From NCBI GenBank assembly GCA_933207985.1, contig OW240921.1, forward strand, positions 108,862,542 through 108,926,541: a stretch of DNA of 64,000 nt, in the 5' to 3' direction. The notes beneath the pieces are model-generated. The model did no database searches. It was not told where the DNA came from and worked only from the letters and a program-made list of their open reading frames with translations. The DNA comes from Pelobates cultripes (lineage: Eukaryota; Chordata; Amphibia; Anura; Pelobatidae). Within the stretch, counting starts at the first letter, position 1, and each line of letters starts with the position of its first letter. Below are positions 23,008 to 36,001 of this stretch, piece after piece. The position numbers were made by a program, and so were the translations under genes.

Positions 23008-24349
23008 TCTCTGTTTGAGTGAGGGTAGGATATTTGTAACAGAAAAAAAGGCTAAATTTAATGTAAACTCTAAATAGCACAAAGGAAAATCCAGTTCATA
23101 CCAAATTAATAGCAAGACCACTTATTTAAACTGAAAATCAATTGAAAAAATATGGAGCAAAATCATGAGAACTGTTTGCATCATTTCGTGAATAAAACCA
23201 TACTCGTTTTTGTTTAAAATGTCTCAAGCGGTTCTTGGATTTTTTCTGTGTCTCTTGTTGTATCCGCCAATTTGGTTGCGTTCTGTTGAGAGGATATCGA
23301 CTGAAATTTTAATTGTGACTTACCATGTAGGGGAGTTGATACGATGTTAAATTATTAACATTTCACAAAGCTCATTTAAATATCAGTTACATTGTACAGC
23401 ATTCTGTGATTCCTGGTATAAGATGTACAGAACCACTCTGATCTAATCGAGATACAGTATACGGTCATTGTACAAGAATGGTAACCTTAGTAGTTAGGTA
23501 TAAAATTCAACAGTCAGTCACAGGGCCACACAGAACTAGCAATCGTTAAATAGTCAGAGAAAAGAACAACTAATGTGTTTAAAAAAAAAACCCAAACAAC
23601 CAAAAAAACTTAAAAAATAACGAGAAACATAATTATATAAATCTTTACTGAAAGAGATGTCAAACAGATTTAGTAACTGGGATTAATTTATAGTCATCAT
23701 CTTTGTGAACCTTGTTATTTGTGGAATTGTTTATGCTTCTCGTACACAGCGTATAACCAATGAACCAGAATTAGATTGTAGTTACTAGCTGCAGGACATT
23801 ACTAATAATAGTAAACAATCAGAACGTACAAGCAAGAATCCAACATTATCAAGGGATGCTAGCAGTATATACAAGACAGAGTAAAATAATAAAATAAAAA
23901 AATCAGACTATTCCAGCAGATTAAGGGGCATCTAAAGGCAACTTTAGATTTACCCTGCAATGTAAAGCATTAGCAGCTATTAGAAGTGCTTCCACTGTGA
24001 GAACATGCTCGGCTCTTACAGCTAACCTCCAATTGGAGTGTCTGGAGCTATGAGGACCATTAGATTGGAATTTTAGAATTGTCAACCTGATGTTGCAGGA
24101 GGCTGGGAGCTGCAGGAACTCGATCTTGGTGCTGGAAAAAAAGTTACATTTATTTATATTTATTGAAGTCCATGAATTTAAATAAACAGGAGAACTATAT
24201 CCTTAGGAAATTAGTGATTCGGTTTTCCATTCACTAAAATTCATTTTTTAGTGGATAGATCATTAAAAGTGTTGTAATAAACACGCCCTGAATATAAAAT
24301 GTTTTAGTGGTTCATTTTTTCTGCTACTGAGTTTAGTTTGCCCTTAGTA
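23008..24349. other. non-coding, nothing recognised
   Basis: AT-rich unique-looking DNA. 24342-24349 (CCTTAGTA) is the left target duplication of the following hAT element. Confidence 0.5.
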
Positions 24350-25626
24350 CAGCGTTTCCCAATTGGTGTTCTGCGGAACCCTGGGGTTCCGCGGAACACC
24401 AATTGGGGTTCCGCCAAAAGTTTAAAAAATAAAATGGCTGCGGGCGGTGAGGGAGCAGTGATCAATGATCTCCCTGCTTAGCTCCCTCGCGCACACAGAA
24501 GTGATGCTGGAGAATATGATGTTACTCCGGCTCCAGCATCACTACGAGCTGAGCAGGGAGATCACTGCTCCCTTGCCGCCTGCACGCCAGCCGCTCAGCA
24601 GCCCCACTGGACCCCAAGGACTCCATGCCAGCACTCCTAAAGGTAGGGGGGCTGGTGGAGTAAAATGTAAAAAAAAAAGTTTGTGTGTCTGTCAAAGAGT
24701 AAATGTGTGTTTGTCAGTGAGAGTGAATGTGTGCTTGTCAGTGAGTGTGTGAGAGTGTATGTGTTTGTCGGTGAGAATGTAGCGGTTCTTGTCAGTGAGA
24801 GTTTATATGTGTTTGTATGTGTGTCTGTAAAAGAGTATGTGTGTTTGTCAGTGAGAGTGTATGTGTGTCTGTCAAAGAGTGTGTGTAAGTGTGTATCTGT
24901 GTGTCACAGTTTGTGTATGTGTCACTGTGTGTATCTAAGTGTGTAGGTGTATGTGCCAGTGTGTATCAGTGTGTTTGTATGTGCCTGTGTGTGTGTGTGT
25001 ATCTGAGTGTGCCAGTGTGTGTATATGTCACTGTGTGGATCTGAGTATGTGTGTATTTGTGAGTCAAGATGTGTCAGTGTGTATCTGTGTGCCAGTGTGT
25101 GTATCTGTGTGTCAGATGCATATACACATATACACACACACAGAGATACACACACTGGTGCATACAAACACAGATATACATGCCTTGACACACACTGGCA
25201 CATACAAGCACAGATACACAAACTTTGAAATATAGATACACACACCTTGCCACACAGATACATACACACACAGATACACACTGTTTGTCAAGGTGTGTGT
25301 ATCTGTGTGCCACTATCTGCCAGTGTGTGTGTATCTGTGTGTCAGATTCATACACACTGGCACATACAAACACAGATACACACACCTTGACACACAGATA
25401 CATACATATACACACACACACACAGATACACACTGTGTGTCAAGGTGTGTGTATCTGTGTGTGTATCTGTGTGTCAGATACACACACACACACACAGATA
25501 CAAGCACAGATATACACACCTTGACACACACCGGCACATACAAAAAACGGCACCATTTTTTGGGTTCCACGATGTTGATACACTAAGTCAAAGGGTTCCA
25601 CAGGAAAAATTAATTGGGAACTCCTG
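24350..25626. mobile_element. non-autonomous hAT element with perfect 8-bp TSD
   Basis: 1277 bp flanked by CCTTAGTA at 24342-24349 and 25627-25634, a perfect 8-bp target duplication typical of hAT transposases. Ends are CAGCGTTTCCCAATT and, on the other strand, CAGGAGTTCCCAATT. Just inside the left end, 24359-24380 and 24385-24406 form a 22-bp hairpin with one mismatch and a 4-nt loop. A second imperfect inverted repeat (GATCTCCCTGC facing GCAGGGAGATC) spans about 24450-24570. The rest, 24680-25540, is an expanded GTGT-rich cryptic repeat, rich in TGTGTATCTGTGTG and, beyond about 25120, in its complement. No transposase ORF. Confidence 0.88.
24680..25540. repeat. cryptic TGTGTATCTGTGTG tandem array that switches strand
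   Basis: Inside the hAT element. From 24680 to about 25115 the plus strand is GT-rich; from about 25115 blocks of CACACA alternate with GT-rich blocks, so the array folds back on itself several times. Open frames on both strands are periodic artefacts (Cys-Val-Ser or His-Thr repeats). Confidence 0.8.
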
Positions 25627-25634
25627 CCTTAGTA

Positions 25635-28600
25635 GTTTCACCAATCAATTTCTTGAATCTTTGTTTCTTTTATGCCGACAAAAATATGAACTTGGGTTCA
25701 CCGTGAGAGTCATACAGTGTGACAAGCAGTTTTTGTATATGTAGGCAAGAAATAAAAATAACCCCTTCTATAACTGGAAACACACCAAACACAATCTAAA
25801 TAGCCAGAACATTTTAACAATCACAAATTTCCTTTATTTATTTTTTTTACGTTTGCTATTCCATATATTTGTAAATGTAAAAAAAATACGTATTACATTT
25901 TTTTTTCTTTTTAACTGCACATTATAGCAAGTTGTTGTCCTTCAACTTAAAAACGAATATTGTATTCATTTTAATAATTAAGTGAATCTGATTCGCCCAC
26001 CTGTGCTCAGTCACCAGGCCATGTTTCTGTCGCTCGATCCCTACCACAGGTTTTTGCATGGTGCTTTGTGTACGGTGTCACACTTTCTGCTCAAACAGAC
26101 TGGAAGCAGGATTGTGTATTTGAGTCAGCACCAGCGACAGCTGCTGCCATTTCGTTGTGATCAGTTGCATAATTCCACCATGAATTAAATGGCAGTAGTT
26201 GAAAATGTAAATGTGATTAATTTTTTTTGCACATATCAGTTGTGCGTTATTATGCGAGGGAATTTTACAGTATCTGAATGACCCCAACAGACTCAGATTG
26301 ACCGCCCCAATGCATGTTATTCCTTTAAAATTATAGAGTTCAACTATGTTAAGGGGGGACCGTCCCGTCTCTCGAAATGACGCCGTTAAATAAAATAGTT
26401 TTCAGCTGATGCTCTGTTTTCTTTGAAATTCAAATATTAATTATTTTTCAAGTGGTATTACAATCTAGGTCAATCTAAGAACAACAATATTTGTTTAATT
26501 TCTCCTGCTCTCTCTATGTTTACTCTATTGCAAGGACAGAGTTTATGACGGGGAGCCAAGATGGAGTTAGCCAGCAGCAGGATACAGAGATGTTGATTTC
26601 TACATTTAAATGGACACTGCACTGCCAAAACAAAGATAATCACTATTTTGTAGATATACACCCAATGCAAACATGTATGCATTTAATTATTAATTTTTCC
26701 CATCGGGGAATTGCTTGAAAAATCTACATATCTCTTGTCTGAAGCTTTTGTCAAGACTTCCCCCTCTAGTCACGCCCACACTTTCTGTGGCTGTCCAATC
26801 ACAGTCTACCCAATGCAGGCTCAATGAGAAGTCTTTGTAAGGCAGGTGCTTTGGGCACCAGACTGGTTATATGAGTGACAGCCGGGGGTGTGACAAGGTT
26901 AATTTATAAAAGTGTAAATTTGTGTTGAAAGATGCACTTTTTGATTCACAAACACATATTTATTAAGCATTTAATAACACAATATTTTAAATCCTGGGAC
27001 ATACCGGTATATGGGATGATGTTTAAATCTATTGGGATTAAAGTCTGCATAATAGTGATTTTATTGTTGTTCTTAAATTGTTACTATGTTTATAGATTGT
27101 TAACCTTTTCTGCAGTACTATGCATTGGGTAAATAAATCAATTAAACAGCAGGGAACATACATACATTTTGATGAGCAAGTCAAGGGGGAGGGGATTAAT
27201 TTACAGTCTAGACCTGTCCAACATCTTCAGAGTGGTGGGTCAGATTACTTTGGGCGAGCATGCAGGTGGTCTGATAAACACCACGCAGACACACAGTCAG
27301 AAAGAAAGAGGGAAACTTAGTAAATAACCCAACACTAAATCTATGAAATATAAAATGCACAAGTGCCTTGTTTCTTTATGCTCTTTAGTCATCAACTCAT
27401 TTTATCAGAAATGACCGAATTTGTGGATTTTAGATGATATTGCACGTGTATCCATGATTTTTTTTTTTCACATTCTAGTTTTGGTTGAAAACGATATTTT
27501 CCAACATTGTTCTTTCCCCCTTCCGATGATATGTAGAAAAGGAATATATAAGGGCATTAGGGAGCATTCTACATACATCTGAAGGATGCCATAGTTTGTC
27601 ACTTTGTACGTCATGTTATGTCCTGTCCATCGTTTGCATGATCGTCCAGCCAGAAAGTCCCCAACTGTTGACACAGATTTTCATGTCCTGCCATATTGCA
27701 AAGTCTGATCTTCAAGATGATGTCCCCACTTTAGAGAATCGAGTCACAGGATTGCAGGTTGAACAGACTAAGTGACCTGAATTCTGGGACAGGAATCCCT
27801 ACTGATTCAATAACATTCAGTTGTTTTTTGCTTTTTTGTTTTTTGCACAGCAAAAAAGGTTTCGGAGCCCCGAAGCAAGGAACAGTGAGTTTACATCTAA
27901 TCTGCAATAAATAATTCAGCTTGAATCCCAGCAAGGTGTTTAAAATCAGCATCTCTCCTCCTTTCTCCCATAGCATCATTTGATAATCACTGCACAGCCT
28001 TTATTGCAGTTCTCTACAATAGACAATTCAGTGCTGTAATGACAGAAGCAGAAATAGCCCTGTCGAGACGGTGAGGGGTTTATTGGCTTAGCTGTGAATT
28101 GTAAGGAACTGAAATTAAAACTGACAAAAAATATTTTTTAAAACGGAAGAAATGAAAATATTTTCAGCCTATGTAGACTCCAAATATAATCTACATTTTT
28201 AAAATTCTACTTTCAAGTCAAAAGGATTGTATCTTTAATAAATAAAGGAAGCATCGAAGTAAATGGTTTCTGACAGCGGTTCCATGGAGATAAATCCCAA
28301 CCTACCTTGAAAACTCACCCCAGCTTTCGGGATCCGGATTTACTGGGGCACAAATATGTAATCCTACATACGTCAGATTAGGGCCAAACGGAACACAGGG
28401 CTTTTAGAAATCATAAACCGCCAATCCGCTCTATCCAAGCATTGTTGCATTAGCTCATTTGTAACTTTTGGCCAGTCTGTGTCTGCCCCCAAATGTAGTT
28501 TGTCTAGTTATACGGCCTATTAATTCAGGAAAATCAACTATTGGTATTACAATAAAATAATAGTAATAGGAAGCAAAAAAAAGAGTTTCCTATTTTTCCA

Positions 28601-28643
28601 AGCTCACACATGTAACACATGTATGAATTACTATTATTTAGGT
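25635..28643. other. non-coding; degraded MITE at 26545-26680
   Basis: No gene. 26545-26680 shares GGGAGCCAAGATGG and flanking text with the reverse complement of 2088-2265, so both belong to one old interspersed family. 27830-28130 has the look of conserved non-coding DNA (few repeats, several ATTA and CAATAA words). Confidence 0.5.
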
Positions 28644-28782
28644 CAGTGGTGCCCAAAAGGTAGATCACCAGATGTTTTAAAACTACAGCTTCCATGATGC
28701 TTTGCCATTCTAAAGCCATGCAAAGCAACATGGGTGTTGTAGTTCTACAACATCTGGGGATCTACCTTTTTGGTCACCCCTG
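28644..28782. mobile_element. 139-bp hAT-type foldback MITE
   Basis: Begins CAGTGGTGCCCAAAAGGTAG and ends with the complement of CAGGGGTGACCAAAAAGGTAG; the two halves pair over most of their length (ACTACAGCTTCCATGATGC facing GTTGTAGTTCTACAACATC-like text). Flanking octamers ATTTAGGT and CTTTAGAT match at 6 of 8, a decayed 8-bp hAT target duplication. Confidence 0.8.
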
Positions 28783-30915
28783 CTTTAGATAGTTTGTTCC
28801 TTATTTTTCTTATTTAAAAAAAGAAAAAAAAACTTTCACTGGTTTACAAAGATGTCAGTTTTCCAGATATTAATATATTTTCTCTCTTTTTATATTTTTT
28901 TTTAAACTGTTTTCTTACACATCTGAGGATCTGCCATTTCCAAGTCCTGGCCTGTATTTTTCTTTATCTTTATAATCCCTTGTCTCTCTTATCATCTTTT
29001 TTACTTATCCATCCATCCATTCATCTACATACTCTTCTTCCATCACAATTTCCCTCCACGTTCTCTATTTGCACTCCCTCTCTCGTCTCTTTTTCTCCCG
29101 ATCCCAATATCCCAGGACATAGCAGCTACTATATTCTCTTAGTTGGGATGATGAATGATGTCTAAAGCCTCTGTGTGCAGGAGATAAAACTCAGGCTGTT
29201 TGTTTTCGAAGAGCAAAATAAACGCTCCCAGTTGTAAGAGGAGAACTCGGAGACTAATCTGTAACTTACAGTTTCATTAGCAACCATATCCCAGCCGCAG
29301 CCTGGCACTACACTTGCAGGCTTGGGGCAAGACTAATGGGTTAATATCAGCCCAGCAATATGGGGGAAAATTTATATTCCAGCCTCGGTGCCTTGTGCTA
29401 CAGCTTTGTGTATGCTCTCGGCTCAGCAATAAACCTGTGTGTCTGTTCCCTAAAGGCTTACAATTAGTTATGTTCCAGGTTTTGACCCTTTTGTCAGCGC
29501 TAATCAATAAACAACAAATATAAGCGTAACCTTCTGTAGGCGGAAGAGATGTGTTGCTCAGTGCAGTGACTCTGAGAGGGGCGGGGGGGGTAATAGTGAT
29601 GTAGGGGTCGCTAGCTAGGAGGATGGTGGTCTATGGCACCCTGCCAGCTTCAAGAGCCTGGCACACATTAACTAGGCTTTCATGCTCATATCCGGCATAT
29701 ATCCTGCCAATCAGCTGCCCCCCTCCCCTTCCTCGCTCAGCTGCACTGGTCTCCAGGAGTGCGTGTGTGCGAGAGTGCCAGATGGATGGGTTGGGCACTG
29801 GGGAGGCTTGTGCAGGTATGCCCGCCTGTGTCACCGTGACAACCAGCTTGGCATTGGCACTAAGGGATGCTGCTGTAGAAAAAAAAACTGTTAGGCTGCA
29901 GTAACAGGCAGATATCAGGTTAAAAACAGAACCATTTTTATGCAATTCATAGAAATGCAGATAATTGTGAGAGAGTGGTTAATTGATATAATGTATCGTG
30001 AGTTAATACAATGTAATCACTCGGTATAACTCACATCTTTTCTCTATACTCTGCTCCCCTACTATTCCGATTTAATATCCTATTCTATTACTCCACACTG
30101 CAATAATTTAATTGTTGAAAATCACAGTCACAGCTAGATCTGCCCATAGCTTCACACTTTCAGGATAAAATTGCATTGCTTTGTGTGAGCGGTCCGTACA
30201 AAGCTTTATTTCTCTGTAGCTGACTATAACTGGACTGGTTTCTGGTTGATGCTGCCCAGTCTTGTGTCTGTTGGGAATGGGATGTGTGTGCGGTAGGCTC
30301 TCCTCAGTCACTATGCACAGCTGTGCCTATTTGCATAAATCATAATCTGTCTGTAATGTGAAGAATGGAGGAGGGAGAGAGACGGGGAACACAGCGAGAA
30401 TGCGGATGGGAGGGAGAGGAAAACTGGAGCCAAGGCAAAGGGATTGAGGAAAGGGGTCAGTAATCAGTTGAGAGTCTGAAATATTTAACTTTTAGGAGAA
30501 ATGCGACAGAAAGGTCAAGTATCGACTGCAGAAAAAGATTAAAATTTGGAATTAGTATTTTTGGATTTTTGGGAATTTGGAACATTTTTAGAGGGAGACA
30601 TTTGTGCCTATAGGAGAGTAGGATAATAGGAAGAGCTTTCAGGGGCAGAACTTTCATGTAGTTAAACCCAGTGTTGCTGTGGGGTTTCTGATCCGCAGTT
30701 TCTTTTTTATTTATTTTTATTATGTGCTCTACACCCGTCAGCACCAACCCACCATTGTGGTTTCCGTTGCTGTGAGGTCCACAATTGTCAGAGTTTTTGC
30801 ATACATTAAGTAAAGAGCACTGGTGTGGTTTGCAGTTTATTACGTCTGGCATTGTCACTCTAAAACAGGAAAGGACCTCACCAAAATCTATGCCACAAAA
30901 TTGGAAGCATTAGAC
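28783..30915. other. non-coding; candidate conserved blocks
   Basis: No gene. 29200-29530 and 30280-30360 are free of obvious repeats and carry words such as TAATCAATAAA and ATTTGCAT; enhancer-like conservation is possible but unproven. An open frame pair near 29630-29940 (93 and 104 residues, opposite strands) lacks recognisable protein features. Confidence 0.45.
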
Positions 30916-31646
30916 CAGGGGCAACCTTTTAGTAGCACTCTGCCAAACAAGATTTACCGTACAGTTCTGTTCTTTTAGATTAATGTGTGTATGTTTTCTG
31001 TGTTATATGGTGTATTTGCATGAGGTTTTGTGGTATTGTGTGCGTGTGTGTGTGTGACACGTGCGTATATGGGCTGTCTATTATGTTAGGTGTGTGCTGT
31101 GAATGGGGATCTGCTTGTGCAATTGTGTGAGGGTAATATTTTATATTGTGTGTGGTTTTATGTGTCAGTGTGGGAGAATTATTGTGGGTTTTGTATGTGT
31201 ATGTAGGTTGTCAATCGTGTTGAGTCTGTGGGAGCTGGCTGTTTGTATTATTTGCCTATGGGGGAAGTCTTCAACAGATGTATGTGGGTGGTTTCCCTGA
31301 GGTCCAATGATGATTGGGTTGGTACAGGTCAAGGGCAAGTGCTATGGTGGCTGCTGCAGGCTTCTCTTCTTTGCTTCGTATCCCTTTCACAAGCGCTTGG
31401 TGGAAGTGATCTAAGATCACTTAACCCAAGAGCTGCAATGGGTAAATCGAGGTCTGCCCTCACCTCCTGTTGCAATCACTACTATTGCTAGATGTTTGGT
31501 TGTCACTAGCAGATATCTGAAGTCCCAGTAGGATCCCTCATAGGCCAGCTCCTGCAGAATTCCTCAGATATACTTAGCCTGTTTGGGTCAAACAGCCTTG
31601 TGTGCCGTGTTATGGCACCTTAAGTGCCAGTGGTTGCTTATCCGTA
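30916..31646. mobile_element. non-autonomous hAT element, copy 1 of a GT-rich family
   Basis: 731 bp. The left end CAGGGGCAACC faces a decayed right end near 31631-31646. Octamers CATTAGAC (30908-30915) and CATTAAAC (31647-31654) match at 7 of 8, an 8-bp target duplication. The interior is GT-rich (30985-31250), then shares text such as GTACAGGTCAAGGGCAAG and CTAGCAGATAT.TGAAGTCCCA with 55430-55620, the second copy. No transposase. Confidence 0.8.
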
Positions 31647-32428
31647 CATTAAACTGTCTTTACATGCTGTAGAGTTAAGCTGTTGCTTCAAAAAAACCTA
31701 GCTGGGGCCATGGAGAACAGTCCAAGACCATTATACTTCCTCTAACAAACCTTCCAGTTGGTACTATGCAAAGACAGGCAGGTAGTATTACCCTAGCATC
31801 CTATAAGTCCTGTTTTTAGTTATCTGATAGCAGATGATGTTGTGTGATTCATCACTCCAGATATACTGTATATGTTTCCACTAATACAGAGCCCGATGGC
31901 AGTAAGCTTCCCACATCTCCATTTCGCCCTTAATATCTTGTGCACAACTGCCCAGATATGCAAACTGTGTTCATTAAAGACTTGATATTTAGCTAAAATG
32001 GTAAGATGTGATGGATGCCTTCTAGAGATTCTCAAGTAGGATTTATTGTTACCACTCCTACTTTGCCTTTGTCCATAGATTGACACATGCTTTTGTGGTC
32101 ACTTGGATCTCCTCCTTGGCTATTGACCAACACTATGATAGACACTTCAAGGAATGCCTCTTCCCATCTTTACTGTGCTTTTTCCACCTCCCTCTTTCAC
32201 GATAGCACTACCCCTAGTGTACACTTGTAGAGAGTGAGCTTTCTCTTCATTTTCTACTAGTGGAGACAGCTTTCACAGTTTCCTTTAAATTTCCCTTTAA
32301 ATTTCACATGCCGGTGTTCTTCAAAGGTTAAAAAGCGCAGTTACAACAATCTCTGCTGGTGGACAAGCAGATGCAGCTTTTCATTTGCATCGATTGACAG
32401 CAGACCATTCAATCTGATCTGCTTAAAT
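31647..32428. other. non-coding, nothing recognised
   Basis: Unique-looking sequence between two hAT-type elements. No coding or RNA signal. Confidence 0.5.
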
Positions 32429-32564
32429 TAGGGTTAAGCAACCTGCAGCACTCCTGGTGTTGTTGACTACATTTCCCTTGATGCTTTGCCATTAATATAG
32501 CTACAAGAGCATCATGGTAGATGTAGTCACTAACACCTGAAGTGCTGAAGGTTGCCTAATCCTG
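32429..32564. mobile_element. 136-bp hAT-type foldback MITE
   Basis: Left end TAGGGTTAAGCAACCTGCAG faces the complement CAGGATTAGGCAACCTTCAG at the right end; the interior also pairs (GACTACATTTCCC facing GATGTAGTCAC). Flanking octamers GCTTAAAT and ACTTAGGT differ only by transitions. Confidence 0.75.
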
Positions 32565-34055
32565 ACTTAGGTCATCCCTGCCATGGTACAGTTCCTAAAC
32601 GTCCTGTTCCCTCAAAGGCCAGTAGGGCCAGTGATACAATAAATACTGGAAGTCTACCTTGCAAAAAAAGAAATCCTTTTGGCAGGAAGATAGCGATTAT
32701 ATGATCAATAATTTGCCCAATCCGGTCCCCAATCAATTGATGTTCTTGTGAACCAAAACCTCACTTTTGAATTGTGGGAATCTCATTTGTAATGACTTGA
32801 CTGAAGCAATCTTTCTTTAGCCGCTGTTACTTCAACATTTATAGTCTCAATAAAAGGCTGGCTAGAAAATAAACAGCAGCAAAGTGCAATGATTAAGCCG
32901 CAGTTGAAATCATTGTTTTGTTTCCTAACCAAAAGTGGAGCAGCTGAAAGTGCCGTTCTTGTAGCTAAATCAGTCTAGATGAAAGGATTTCCCGATAAAA
33001 CGTTGGTTTGTGTAGAAGAACTTTTTTCATGACCATTTTTTTTTTTTCTGTCGGGGACTGATTTCCATTTATTTTTATATACAATTTTTTTTTTTGCTTC
33101 ACATTTCATCCACTTCCTTTTATTTTACTCTTATTACCTCGCTTCTCTCCTCTGTTTTCCCCAGAGGTATCCAGATCTCCCTTCCAATGTAGGAAGCTCA
33201 TGAATAATGACTTCTGATAGGCAATGTTTTAAATAATGCGACCCCGCGTTGTGGATTTGTAACACTCATTCTGCATTTAAAGGAATGGTACATGTTTCTT
33301 CCTTATTTATTTATTATTATTATTATTTTATTTTTAGCCTTTCTTGTGTTAGATTTTTATGTATTTTATTTTAATTAATGATAAAAACATGTTTCTATGA
33401 ACACAGTTACCTCCTGATCTCTCGTTTTTTTTCAGTGTCTCATTTTTCCGCTCTCCTTCTTTTTTCTCTAATGTATTCTGTTCCCCTTTTTCTGTTTTTT
33501 TTTATTTGTCTCCTTATACTATCATCTCTTCAACATGTCTCTCATTTTTAACATGAATTCAAGTTCTTCCTCTTCTCACCACTCCCTTCCTGCTCCCTGT
33601 TTTCCCTCCGACAGGGGGCTGGCTTCATTTCTCGCTCTTTGTATTAATATTCACGCTGCGTTGTGAGTAAATAATTAATATAATTTGTTGCTAGCACAGC
33701 TGGCTCTGATGGGAAGATGTTTGCATCTCTTTATGTATAGTGTGTCCACTCGCAATGAATTGCAGTGCATGCAGTAGGTGGTACAGACAATCATCATAAT
33801 ATGGCAGAATATGTTGAAAGGCTCCAATCCTTTTTATTTTTGTTTTTCTGTTATATCATCTAAAGTGGTGAGTGCCATCCCTGGACACAAATAACTTCCT
33901 ATCCTAAGATCTATCCTACGATAGTAAAGAAGTTTGAATATAAACTCTAGCAAGCTGGGTTCCCCAAACCATCTGCCCCATAGCACTGTGTTACCGAGCC
34001 TACAGGTGCTTTCTAAATACATGATGATCAGAATCTAAAAAAAACAAAAAAGCAT
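32565..34055. other. non-coding; candidate conserved block 33630-33780
   Basis: No gene. Pyrimidine-rich 33040-33620, then a repeat-free block at 33630-33780 with TTAATATTCACG, ATAATTAATATAATT and GATGTTTGCATC words that looks like regulatory DNA by eye. Confidence 0.4.
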
Positions 34056-34173
34056 TGCACACCACATGCTGTGGACTACATCTCCAATAAAGCTCTTAGA
34101 GCCATAATGTTGGCAAAGCATCAGAGAAGATATAGTCCACAACATCTCGACTGCTGACGGTTGCCTACCTCTG
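34056..34173. mobile_element. hAT-type foldback MITE fragment
   Basis: TGCTGTGGACTACATCTCC faces GATATAGTCCACAACATC; the right end is the complement of CAGAGGTAGGCAACC. Same general family as 32429-32564, but the left terminus is missing. Confidence 0.65.
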
Positions 34174-36001
34174 GTCTAGACCTTACAGAAAAGGACTGGA
34201 TCTGCAAGTGCCCAAGTTTAAACCATGGGGAGCATGTAAAAACCAGCTGCATTAAAAAAAAAATAATAATTATAAAAGTAAATGATGTGCGGGAAAAAAA
34301 AGACTTGCAAGAATATTTTTGTAACATGCGTGAATAAATGTGTGCAATTACGGAACAGTAACTTCTAACAACTCACAATCTGATAAATACATTTCTAATA
34401 GCAGTAAGTGCAAAAAAGTAGTTGTTTCTTAATGTCAATTTTTTAAATTGATTTTTTTGTTGATTATGGGCTAGGGTTCCTACATTGATAATCCAGACTG
34501 CTGACTTGAATATTAATAGGCCCGATCTTATTTTATTCCATAATTTATCTGACAAACTAAGAGACTTTAAATGTCATTGGCTGCATTATTTTCAGTTCTG
34601 GGATTTGTGTAATAGGCACTTATTTCTTCACGGTGCACGATGACATGCGTTTGCTACATGTGATAAAACCTCATTTAACGTTTCCCTAAAGGTAACTGTT
34701 TAAAATGTTTTAATGACAGGGTGTGTTGACCACAGGTTAAGGACAAAAATATTTCTTTTACATTTTGCTTTCATGAGTGTTGCACAAACCATGCCAAATT
34801 TCACAGGATCATGAAGAAGAGTAGCTTTTAGCCTGGCTGCCCTTTTAAAGGGACATTTGGGCACCATTACAACTTCATCAAAATGAAGTGGTTTGGGTGC
34901 CAAGAGGTCCATGGTGCTGGTTCAACTTAATTGTTCCTGTAAGTCAATATTTTCACTTTAATTATTAAATGAATTCAGGGTGATTATACAAAATATCCTG
35001 AAGTCGATAAAGCATAGCAATCTTACCAAAATTTCAAACTTGGACCGCGTGATGACGTGAGATACATCGTATCGATTGTCTGCAGGTTATGAGATGTCTA
35101 AAACTATAGTCCCAGTTTCTTTATACTCGGCTAAATAAGACTGAGATTTATAATGCTGTAATTAAATATTAAGCATCAGCTTAAAGTATAACTGTCATCT
35201 ACACCGCAGTTAGGATCATTAAGTGGATTTATTAAAACTAGCAAGTGCTTGTTTTTTTTATTCTTCTTCAATTAATACAAGTGGTTTAAATATGTTTGTT
35301 TGAAAACGTGGGGCTGTTGCACCTCTCGGAACCTAAGTTAAGGGGATGCAAAGGTAAAACTCTGCAATGAATGGAATTTTGAGTCCCCTTTTCTTGTTAT
35401 TTTAGTCTAGAGCTTCCTGAATCAAAGTTAAAAAAAATTCACAGGAAAGGAATACTCACACATACTTAATGGCAAGTACAGATATAGAGGATATTTAGTA
35501 TGTTGATTGTGAATGCTCTGGCATAGATCTAACCATATGTTGCTATAGCTGACTTCTCTAACAAGTGTCACAGTAGTCTGGTTCTTGAATCCATTGGGTT
35601 AAGGACTTTTATTGCAGAAACAATAAAGGCCTTTGTTTTACTCACAATAGTATCCATGTAAAGTCTTAATTAAAGTCTGTAAAGACCGATTGCCACCCGT
35701 ACATCGTACGGCTGTAATGCTTGTCTATGACAAGCATCTCATTTGACCAGAAATAATCAGGATTCATGTATGGCCCCAAAAAAGGTTGCTGATGGGTGTC
35801 TTTAACTAAGAGTGAGTGCCCTGGGCACTTGGGTCATCATCGATTTCGTTGGTCAAGATTCTTGAAAATCTTTTTTGATAAACATAGGAAGAACTGCACC
35901 CATATTATAGCAACAACGACAAGCTGCAGTACTTATGGTGCTTGGAGTGTCTGATGAAGTTAGATTGAGTTGCTGGACCAAAAATCCTTTTAGATTTGTA
36001 A
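34174..36001. other. non-coding; T2-like fragment at 34842-34912
   Basis: No gene. 34842-34912 starts TTTTAAAGGGACATTTGGGC and contains CTTCATCAAAATGAAG symmetry with GGGTGCC, the internal palindrome of the T2-like MITEs found further right. The rest is unique-looking. Confidence 0.5.

Noticed and set aside
24683..25570. Many 80-119-residue frames on both strands
   Set aside because: Cys-Val or His-Thr periodic translations of a GT/CA array inside a hAT element.
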